64,000 bases of DNA, from NCBI RefSeq assembly GCF_051401765.1, contig NW_027480598.1, positions 372,001-436,000 on the forward strand, in the 5' to 3' direction. This DNA comes from Calliopsis andreniformis (Eukaryota; Arthropoda; Insecta; Hymenoptera; Andrenidae). Numbering within the stretch: the stretch's first letter is position 1; each line of letters starts with the position of its first letter. A program made the translations under genes and the position numbers. The notes beneath the pieces are model-generated. The model was not told the origin of the DNA and did no database searches. It worked only from the letters and a program-made list of their open reading frames with translations. Shown one piece after another: positions 50,021 through 61,800 of the stretch.

Positions 50021-52803
50021 TTCAATCCTCAATCCTCAATCCCCAATCCTCAATCTTCAATGCTCAGTCCTCAACCCTCAATCCTAAATCCTCAATCCTC
50101 AATCCTCAATCGTCAATCCACAATCCTCAGCCCTCAGTCCTCAATCCTCAATCGTCAATCCTCTACCCTCAATCCTCAATCCTGAGTCCTCAGTCCTCAA
50201 ACCTCAATCCTCAACCCTCAGTCCTCATCATTAATCGTAAGTACTCAATCCTCAATCCTCAATCCTGAATCCTCAATCCTCAACCCTCAAACATCAAACA
50301 TCAACCCTTGGACCTCGTCCTCAATACTCAACCCTCAACCCTCAACCCTCAATCCTCAAACATCAATACTCAATCTTCAATCCTCAATCCTCAATCCTCA
50401 ATCCCCAATCCTCAATTATCAACACACAACCCTCAACCATCAATCGTCAATACCTAACCATCAATACTCATTCCTCAATACACAATAGAATATCCTGAAC
50501 TCTCAGGTCTCAATACTCAATCCACAGTATTCAATCATCATATCTCAATCCTCAAACGTCAATCCTCAACACTCAATCCTCAAACCTCAGTCCTCAATCC
50601 TCAATCCTCAATCCTCAATCCTCAATCCTCAATCCTCAATCCTCTATCCGCAATCCTCAATCCTCAGTCCTCAATTCTCAATATTCAACACACAACCCTC
50701 AACTATCAATACTCAATACTCAACCATCAATGCTCAATTCTCAATACTCAATAGAATATCCTGAATTCTCAGGATTCTACACTCAATCCACAATATTCAA
50801 TCATCAGATCTCAAACCTCAAACATCAATCAACAGCACTCAATCCTCAAACGTCAGTCCTCAATCTTCAATCCTCAATCCTCAATCCTCAATCCTCAATC
50901 CTCAATCCTCAATCCTCAATCCTCAATCCTCAATCCTCAATCCTTAATCTTCAATCCTCAATCCTCAATCCTCAATCCTCAATCCTCAATCCTAAATCCT
51001 CAATCCTCAATCCTCAATCCTCAATCCTCAATCCTCAATCCTCAATCCTCAATCCTCAATCCTCAATCCTCAGTCCTCAATCCTCAGTCCTCAAACCTCA
51101 ATCCTCAACCCTCAGTCCTCGTACTCAATACTCAACCCTCAATCCTCAATCCTCAATCCTTAATCCTCAACCCTCAATACTCAACCCTCAGTCCTCATCC
51201 TCAATCCTCAATCCTCGATCCTCAACGCTCAATCTTCAATCCTCTATAATCGATCTCCAATCCTACATCCTCAATGTTCAATCCTCAATCCCCAATCCTC
51301 AATCTACACTCCTCAATACTCAATCTTGAATCCTGAATCCGCATTCCTCAATACTCTATCCTCAATCCTCAATCGTTAATCTTCAATCCTCAACCCGAAT
51401 ACTCAATCTTCAATCCTCAATCCTCAATCCTCAATCCTCAACCCTCAATCCTCAATCCTCAACCCTCAATCCTCAATCTTCAGTCCTCTATCCTCAATCC
51501 TCAATCCTCAATCCCCAATCCTCAATCTTCAATACTCAATCCTCACTCCTCAATCCTCAATCCTCAGTCCTCAATCCTCAGTCCTCCAACCTCAATCCTC
51601 AACCCTCAGTCCTCGTCATCAATCCTCAAACATCAATTCTCAATGCTCAATCCTGAATCCTCAATCTTCAATCCTCAATCCGCAATCCTTAATCCTCAAT
51701 CCTCAATCCCCAATCCTCAATCTTCAATACTCAATCCTCACTCCTCAATCCTCAATCCTCAGTCCTCAATCTTCAATTCTCGGTCCTCATTTCTCAATAC
51801 TCTATCCTCAATCCTCAATCGTTAATCTTCAATCCTCAATCCCCAATACTCAATCTTCAATCCTCAATCCTCAATCCTCGATCCTCAATCCTCAATCCTC
51901 AACCCTCAGTCCTCTATCCTCAATCCTCAATCCTCAATCCTCAATGCTCAATCCCCAATCGTCAATCTACAATCCTCAATCCTCAATCCTCAATCCTCAA
52001 TCCTCAGTCCTCAAACCTCAACCCTCAACCCTCAGTCCTCATCCTCAATCCTCAATCCTCAATCCTCAATACTCAATCTTCAATCCTCAATAATCAATCT
52101 CCAATCCTACATCCTCAATCTTCAATCCTCAATCTCCAATCCTCAATCTTCAATCCTCAGTACTCAATCTTCAATTCTCGGTCCTCATTTCTCAATACTC
52201 TATCCTCAATCCTCAATCGTTAATCTTCAATCCTCAATCCCCAATACTCAATCTTCAATCCTCAATCCTCAATCCTCGATCCTCAATCCTCAATCCTCAA
52301 CCCTCAGTCCTCTATCCTCAATCCTCAATCCTCAATCCCCAATCCTCAATCTTCAACCCTCAATCCCCAATCCTCAATCTTCAATGCTCAGTCCTCAATC
52401 CTCAATCCTAAATCTTCAATCCTCAATCCTCAATCCTCTGTCCACAAAGCACAATCCTCAACCCTCAGCCCTCGTCCTCAATTCTCAACCCTCAATCCTC
52501 AATCCTCAATCCTCAATCCTCAATCCTCAATCCTCAATCCTTAATCTTCAATCCTCAAACCCCAATCCTCAACCTGCAATCCTCAATCCTCAATCCTCAA
52601 TCCTCAATCCACAATCCTCAATCCTCAATCCTCAATCCTCAATCCTCAATCCTCAATGCTCAGTCGTCAATCCTCAATCCTCAATCCTCAGTCTTCAAAC
52701 CTCAATCCTCAACCCTCAGTCCTCATCCTCAATCCTCAGACCTCAATCCCCAATACTCAAACTTCAATCCTCAATAATCAATCTCCAATCCTACATCCTC
52801 AAA
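50021..52803. repeat. End of the 26.1-kb unit, including 1.46-kb segment copy 2
   Basis: 50021-50950 is a mosaic with class-A islands at 50488 (ACTC loop) and 50754, followed by ten perfect heptamers at 50873-50942. 50948-52410 is the second copy of 43600-45060. The last 400 bp carry a single GTCCACAAAGCAC cassette at 52440, seven consensus heptamers at 52492-52540, and AATCTCCAATCCTACATCC just before the junction near 52804. Confidence 0.8.
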
Positions 52804-55800
52804 CCTCAATCCTCAATCCTCAATCCTCAATCCTCAATCCTCAATCCTCAACCCTCAATCCTCAACCCTCAGTCCTCATCCTCAATCCTCAATCCTCAAT
52901 CTTCAATCCTCAATCCCCAATCCTCAATCTTCAATGCTCAGTCCTCAATCCTCAATCCTAAATCCTCAATCCTCAATCCTCAATCCTCAATCCACAATCC
53001 TCAGCCCTCAGTCCTCAATCCTCAATCCTCAACCCTCAGTCCTCGTCCTCAATCCTCAAACCTCAATTCTCAATCCTCAATACCCAATCCTCAATATTCA
53101 ATCCTCAATACTCATTCTTCAATCCTCAATCCTCAATCCTCAATCCTCATTCCTCAATCATCAATCCTTTATCCTCAATTCTCAATCCCCAATCCTCAAT
53201 CTTCAATACTCAACCCTCAATCCTCAATCCTCAATCCTCAATCCTCAATCCTCAATCCTCAATCCTCAGTAATCAATCCTCAATCCTCAATGCTCAAACC
53301 TCAATCCTCAATCCTCAATCCTCAGTCCTCAAACCTCAATCCTCAACCCTCAGTCCACGTACTCAACACTCAACCCTCAATCCTCAACCATCAATCTTCA
53401 ATACTCAATCTTCAATCCTCAATCCTCAACCCACAATCCTCAATCCTCTGTCCACAAAGCACAACCCTCAATCCTCTGTCCACAAAGCACAATCCTCGAA
53501 CCTCAGCCCTCGTCCTCAATTCTCAACCCTCAATCCTCAATCCTCAATCCTCAATCCTCAATCCTCAATCCTCAATCCTCAACCCTCAGTCCTCGTCCTC
53601 AATCCTCAAACCTCAATTCTCAATCCTCAATCCTCAATCATCAATACTCAATCCCCAATCCTCAATCTTCAATCCTCAATAGTCAATCTCCAATCCTAGA
53701 ACCACAAACCTCAATCCTCAATCTTCAACCCTCAATCCCCAATCCTCAATTCTCAATCCTCAATCTTCAACACACAACCCTCGACCATCAATCCTCAATA
53801 CTCAACCATCAAACCTCATTCCTCAGGAATCAACACAATTTCCTGAATTCTCAGGACTCAATACTCAATCCACAATATTCAATCTTCAATCCTCAATCCT
53901 CAACCCTCAATCCTCAACCCTCAGTCCTCATCCTCAATCCTCAATTCTCAATCTTCAATCCTCAATCCCCAATCCTCAATCTTCAATGCTCAGTCCTCAA
54001 TCCTCAATCCTAAATCCTCAATCCTCAATCCTCAATCCTCTGTCCACAAAGCACAATCCTCAACCCTCAGCCCTCGTCCTCAATTCTCAAACCTCAATCC
54101 TCAGTCCTCAATCCTCAATCCTCAATCCTTATTCCTCAATCCTCAATCCTTTATCCTCATTCCTCAATCCCCAATCCTCAATCTTCAATACTCAACGCTC
54201 ACTCCTCAATCCTCAATCCTCAATCCTCAGTCCTCAAACCTCAAACCTGAACCCTCAGTCCTCATCCTCAATCCTCAATCCTCAATCTTCAATCCTCAAT
54301 CCCTAATACTCAATTTTCAATGCTCAGTCCTCAATCCTCAACACTCAATGCTCTGTCCGCAAACCTCAATCCTCAATACTCAATCCTGAATACTCTACAT
54401 TCAATCGTCAATCCCCAATGCTCAACGTTCAATCCTCAATCCTCAATCCTCAATCCTCAAGCCTCAGTCTTCAGACCTCAATCCTCAACCCTCAGACCTC
54501 ATACTCAACCCTCAATACTCAATCCTCAATCCCCAATATTCAATCCTCTATACTCAATCTTCAATCCTCAATCCTCAATCCTCAATCCTCAATCCTCAAT
54601 CCTCAATCCTCAACCCTCAATCCTCAACCTTCAGTCCTCAAACCTCAATCCTCAACCCTCGGTCCTCGTCCTCAATCCTCAACCCCCAATCCTCAATCCT
54701 CAATCTTCAATCATTAATACTAAATCTTCAATCCTCAATCCTCAATCCTCAATCCTCAATTCTCAATATTCAACACACAACCCTCAACTATCAATACTCA
54801 ATACTCAACCGTCAATCCTCAATTCTCAATACTCAATAGAATATCCTAAATTCTCAGGATTCTACACTCAATCCACAATATTCAATCATCAGATCTCAAA
54901 CCTCAAACATCAATCCTCAACACTCAATCCTGAAACGTCAGTCCTCAATCTTCAATCCTCAATCCTCAATCCTCAATCCTCAATCCTCAATCCTCAATCC
55001 TCAATCCTCAATCCTTAATCTTCAATCCTCAATCCCCAATCCTCAATCTTCAATCCTCAATCCTCAATCCTCAATCCACAATCCTCAGTCCTCAGTCCTC
55101 AATCCTCAATCCTCAACCCTCAGTCCTCGTCCTCTATCCTCAAACCTCAATCATCAATCCCCAATAATCAATCTCCAACCCTACATACTCAAACCTCAAT
55201 CCTCAATCCTCAATCCTCAATCCTCAATCTTCAATCCTCAATCCCCAAACCTCAAACTTCAATCCTCAATCCACAATCCTCAATCCTCAGTCCTCAATCC
55301 TCAATGCTCAATCCTCAATCCTCAATTCTCAATCCTCAGTCTTCAAACCTCAATCCTCAACCCTTAGTCCTCATCCTCAATCCTCAGTCCTCAATCCCCA
55401 ATCCTCCATCTTCAATCCTCAATAATCAATCTCCAATCCTACATCCTCAAACCTCAATCCTCAATCCTCAAACCTCAATCTTCAGTCCTCAATCCCAAAC
55501 CTCAACTTTCAATCCTCAATCCTCAATCCTCAGTCCTCAATCCTCAATCCTCAATCCTCGGTCCTCAAACCTCAATCCTCAACCCTCAGTCCTCGTACTC
55601 AACACTCAACCCTCAATCCTCAATCCTCAATCTTTAATACTCAATCTTCAATCCTCAATCCTCAATTCTCAATCCTCAATCCTCAATCCCCAATCCTCAA
55701 TCTTCAGTCCTCAAACCTCTATCCTCAATCCTCAATCCTCAATAATCAATCTTCAGTCCTCAATTCCCTATCCTCAATACTCAATCCTCAATCCTCAATC

Positions 55801-58800
55801 CTCAATCGTCAATCCTCAATCCTCAATCCTCAATCCTGAATCCTCAGTCCTCAAGCCTCAATCCTCAACCCTCAGTCCTCAAACATAAATACTCAATCTT
55901 CAATCCTCAATCCTCAATCCTCAATCCTCAATCCGCAATTATCAATTCACAACCCTCAACCATCAATCGTCAATACTCAGCCATCAATACTCATTCCTCA
56001 GTACACAATAGAATATCCTGAACTCTCAGGTCTCAATACTCAATCCACAGTATTCAATCATCATATCTCAATCCTCAAACATCAATCCTCAACACTCAAT
56101 CCTCAAACCTCAGTCCTCAGTCCTCAATCCTCCATCCTCAATCCACAATCCTTAATTTTCAACACACTACCCTCAACCATCAATCCTCAATACTCAACCA
56201 TCAATCCTCAATCTTCAGACCTCAAACCTCAATCCTCAACCCTCAGTCCTCGTCCTCAATCCTCAATCCTCAATCATCAATCCTCAATCTTCAATCCTCA
56301 ATAATCAATCTCCAATCCTACAACCTCAAACCTCAATCCTCAATCTTCAACCCTCAATACTCAATCCTCAATCCTCAATCCTCAACCCTCAGTCCTCGTC
56401 CTCAATTCTCAAACCTCAGTTCTCAATCCTCAATCCTCAATCCTCAATATTCAATTATCAATACTCATTCTTCAATCCTCAATCCTCAATTCTCAATCCT
56501 CATTCCTCAATCCTCAGTCCTTTATCCTCAATCCTCAATCCCCAATCCTCAATCTTCAATACTCAACGCTCACTCCTCAATCCTCAATCCTCAATCCACA
56601 GTCCTCAAACCTCAAACCTCAACCCTCAGTCCTCATCCTCAATCCTCAATCCTCAATCCTCAATCTCCAATCCTCAATCCCTAATCCTCCATTTTCAATG
56701 CTCAGTCCTCAATCCTCAATCCTAAACTCTCAACGCTCAACACTCAACCCTCTGTCCGCAAACCTCAATCCTCAATACTCAATCCTGAATACTCTACCTT
56801 CAATCGTCAATCCCCAATGCTCAACCTTCAATCCTCAACCCTCAATCCTCAATCCTCAAACATCAGTCCTCAGACCTCAATCCTCAACCCTCAGTCCTTA
56901 TACTCAACCCTCAATACTCAATCCTCAATCCTCAATATTCAATCCTCAATACTCATTCTTCAATCCTCAATCCTCAATCCTCAATCCCCATTCCTCATTC
57001 CTCAATCCTTTATCCTCAATCCTCAATCCCCAATCCTCAATCTTCAATACTCAACCCTCAATCCTCAATCCTCAATCCTCAATCCTCAGTCCTCAAACCT
57101 CAATCCTCAACCCTCAGACCTCTTCCTCAATCCTCAATCCTCAATCCTGAATCCTCAATCTTCAATCCTCAATACTCAATCTTCAATCCTCGATCCTCAA
57201 TCCTCAATCGTCAATCATAAATCCTCACTCCTCAATCCTCAATCCTCAATTCTCAATCCTCAATAATCAATCTTCAATCCTCAATTCCCTATCCTCAATA
57301 CTCAATCCTCAATCCTCAATCCTCAATCGCCAATCCTCAATCCTCAATCCTCAATCCTGAATCCTCAGTCCCCAAACCTCAATCCTCAACCCTCAGTCCT
57401 CATCATCAATCGTAAATACTCAATCCTCAATCCTTAATCCTGCATCCTCAATCCTCAGTCCTTTAACCTCAAACCTCAACCCTCAGACCACGTCCTCAAT
57501 TCTCAACCCTCAATCCTCAACCCTCAATCCTCAATCCTCTATCCTCAATCCTCAATCCTCAATCCCCAACCCTCAATCTTCAGTCCTCAAACCTCAATCC
57601 TCAATCCTGAATACTCTACCTTCAATCGTCAATCCCCAATGCTCAACCTTCAATCCTCAATCCACAATCCTCATTCCTCAAACCTCGATCCTCAACATTC
57701 AGTCCTCATCCTCAATCCTCAATCCTCAACCTTCAATCCTCAATCCTCTATCCCCAATCCTCAATCTTCAATCCACAGTCCTCAATCCTCAATCCTAAAT
57801 CATCAATCCTTAATCCTCAATCCTCTGTCCTCAAACCTCAATCCTCAATCCTCAGTGCTCATCCTCAATCCTCAATCCTCAATCCTCATTCCTCAAACCT
57901 CAATCCTCAATCCTCAACACTCAGTCCTCATCCTCAATCCTCAATCCTCAATCCTCAATCCTCAATCGTTAATCTTCAATCCTCAATCCCCAATAATCAA
58001 TCTTCAATCCTCAATCCTCAATCCTCAATCCTCAATCCTCAATCCTCAATCCTCAATCCTCTATCCTCAATCCTCAATCCTCAGTCCTCAAACCTAAATC
58101 CTCAATCCTCAATCCTCAATCTTCAAGCCTCAATCCCCAAACCTCAACTTTCAATCCTCAATCCTCAATCCTCAGTACTCAACCCTCAATCCTCAATCCT
58201 CTGTCCACAAAGCGCAATCCTCAATCCTCTGTCCACAAAGCACAATCCTCAACCCTCAGCCCTCGTCCTCAATTCTCAACCCTCAATCCTCAATCCTCAA
58301 TCCTCAATCCTCAATCCTCAATCCTCAATCCTTAATCTTCAATCCTCGATCCCCAATCCTCAATCTGCAATCCTCAATCCTCAATCCTCAATCCTCAATC
58401 CACAATCCTCAGCCCTCAGTCCTCAATCCTCAATCCTCAACCCTCAGTCCTCGTCCTCAATCCTCAAACCTCAACCCTCAATCCTCAATCCTCAATCTTC
58501 AATACTCAACCTTCAATCCTCAATCCTCAATCCTCAATCGTTAATATTCAATACTCAATCACCAGTACTCAATCTCCAATCCTCAATCCTCAATCCTCAA
58601 TTCTCAATCCTCAATCCTCAATCCTCAATCCTGAATCCTCAACCCTCAATCCTCAACCCTCAGTCCTCATCCCCAATCCTCAATCCTCAATTCTCAATCG
58701 TCAATCCTCAATCCTCAATCCTCAATCCTCAATCGTCAATCTACAATCCTCAATCCTCAATCCTCAATCCTCAATCCTCAATCCTCAATCCTCAATCCTC

Positions 58801-61800
58801 AATCCTCAACCCTCAATCCTAAACCCTCAGTCCTCATCCTCAATCCTCAATCCTCAATCTTCAATCCTCAATCCCCAATCCTCAATCTTCAATGCTCAGC
58901 CCTCAGTCCTCAATCCTCAATCCTCAACCCTCAGTCCTCGTCCTCAATCCTCAAACCTCAATTCTCAATCCTCAATACTCAATCCTCAATATTCAATCCT
59001 CAATACTCATTCTTCAATCATCAATCCTCAATCCTCAATCCTCATTCCTCAATCCTCAATCCTTTATCCTCATTCCTCAATCCCCAATCCTCAATCTTCA
59101 ATACTCAACGCTCACTCCTCAATCCTCAATCCTCAATCCTCAGTCCTGAAACCTCAAACCTGAACCCTCAGTCCTCATCCTCAATCCTCAATCCTCAATC
59201 TTCAATCCTCAATCCCTAATACTCAATTTTCAATGCTCAGTCCTCAATCCTCAATCCTAAGACCTCAACCCTCAACACTCAATGCTCTGTCCGCAAACCT
59301 CAATCCTCAATACTCAATCCTGAATACTCTACCTTCAATCGTCAATCCCCAATGCTCAACGTTCAATCCTCAATCCTCAATCCTCAATCCTCAAACCTCA
59401 GTCTTCAGACCTCAATCCTCAACCCTCAGACCTCATACTCAACCCTCAATACTCAATCCTCAATCCCCAATATTCAATCCTCTATACTCAATCTTCAATC
59501 CTCAATCCTCAATCCTCAATCCTCAATACTCAATCCTCAATCTTCAATCCTCAATCCCCAATCCTCAATCTGCAATCCTCAATCCTCAATCCTCAATCCT
59601 CATTCCACAATCCTCAGCCCTCAGTCCTCAATCCTCAATCCTCAACCCTCAGTCCTCGTCCTCAATCCTCAAACCTCAACCCTCAATCCTCAATCCTCAA
59701 TCTTCAATACTCAACCTTCAATCCTCAATCCTCAATCCTCAATCGTTAATATTCAATACTCAATCACCAGTACTCAATCTCCAATCCTCAATCCTCAATC
59801 CTCAATTCTCAATCCTCAATCCTCAATCCTCAATCCTGAATCCTCAACCCTCAATCCTCAACCCTCAGTCCTCATCCCCAATCCTCAATCCTCAATTCTC
59901 AATCGTCAATCCTCAATCCTCAATCCTCAATCCTCAATCGTCAGTCTACAATCCTCAATCCTCAATCCTCAATCCTCAATCCTCAATCCTCAATCCTCAA
60001 CCCTCAATCCTCAACCCTCAGTCCTCATCCTCAATCCTCAATCCTCAATCTTCAATCCTCAATCCTCAATCCTCAATCCTCAATCCTCAACCCTCAATCC
60101 TCAATCTTCAGTCCTCAAACCTCAATCCTCAACCCTCAGTCCTCGTCCTCAATCCTCAAACCTCAATCCTCAATCCTCAATCTTCAATCCTCAATACTAA
60201 ATCTTCTATCCTCAATCCTCAATCCTCAATCCACAATTCTCAATATTCAACACACAACCCTCAACTATCAATACTCAATACCCAACCATCAATCCTCAAT
60301 TCTCAGTACTCAATAGAATATCCTGAATTCTCAGGATTCTACACTCAATCCACAATATTCAATCATCAGATCTCAAACCTCAAACATCAATCCTCAACAC
60401 TCAATCCTCAAACGTCAGTCCTCAATCTTCAATCCTCAATCCTCAATCCTCAATCCTCAATCCTCAATTCTCAATCCTCAATCCTCAATCCTTAATCTTC
60501 AATCCTCAATCCCCAATCCTCAATCCTCAGTTCTCAAACCTCAATCCTCAACCCTCAGACCTCTTCCTCAATCCTCAATCCTCAATCCTGAATCCTCAAC
60601 CTTCAATCCTCAATACTCAATCTTCAATCCTCGATCCTCAATCCTCAATCGTCAATCCTAAATCCTCACTCCTCAATCCTCTATCCTCAATCTTCAATCA
60701 ACAATCCTCACTCCTCAAACCTCGACCCTCAACACTCAGTCCTCATCCTCAATCCTCAATCCCCAGTCTGCAATCCTCAATCCTTGATCCCTAATCCTCA
60801 ATCTTCAATCCTCAATCCTCAATCCTCACTCCTAAATCCTCAATCCTCAATCCTCAATACTCTGTCCTCAAACCTCAATCCTCCACCCTCAGTCCTCGTC
60901 CTCAACTCTCAACACTCAACACTCAATCCTCAATCCTCAAACATCAATACTCAATCTTCAATCCTCAATCCTCAATCCTCAATCCTCATTCCTCAATCCT
61001 CAATCCTCAACCCTCAGACCTCTTCCTCAATCCTCAATCCTCAATCCTGAATCCTCAATCTTCAATCCTCAATACTCAATCTTCAATCCTCGATCCTCAA
61101 TCCTCAATCGTCAATCCTAAATCCTCACTCCTCAATCCTCAATCCTCAATCTTCAATCAACAATCCTCATTCCTCAAACCTCGATCCTCAACACTCAGTC
61201 CTCATCCTCAATCCTCAATCCTCAGTCTGCAATCCTCAATCCTTAATCCCTAATCCTCAATCTTCAATCCTCAGTCCTCAATCCTCAATCCTAAATTCTC
61301 AATCCTCAATCATCAATACGCTGTCCTCAAACCTCAATCCTCCACACTCAGTCCTCGTCCTCAACTCTCAACACTCAACCCTCAATCCTCAATGCTCGAA
61401 CATCAATACTCAATCTTCAATCCTCAATCCTCAATCCTCAATCCTCAATCCTCAATCCTCAACCCTCACTCCTCAATCTTCAGTCCTCAAACCTCAATCC
61501 TCAACCCTCAGTCCTCGTCCTCAATCCTCAAACCTCAATCCTCAATCCTCAATCTTCAATCCTCAATACTAAATCTTCAATCCTCAATCCTCAACCCTCA
61601 ATCCTCAATTCTCAATATTCAACACACAACCCTCAACTATCAATACTCAATACTCAACCATCAATCCTCAATTCTCAGTACTCAATAGAATATCCTGAAT
61701 TCTCAGGATTCTACACTCAATCCACAATATTCAATCATCAGATCTCAAACCTCAAACATCAATCCTCAACACTCAATCCTCAAACGTCAGTCCTCAATCT

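Larger units (their letters stand above)
26688..52803. repeat. 26,116-bp higher-order unit, copy 1
   Basis: From about 26688 the sequence recurs at 52804 with a constant offset of 26116 bp, and this continues without a shift to the end of the window (37884 pairs with 64000). Landmarks keep the offset throughout: islands at 28723/54839, 29895/56011, 34200/60316, 35572/61688 and 36798/62914, and paired GTCCACAAAGC cassettes at 27334/53450 and 32087/58203. I found no base difference in the stretches I compared. By definition the unit fills the space up to the second copy, so 37885-52803 is its right part. Confidence 0.92.
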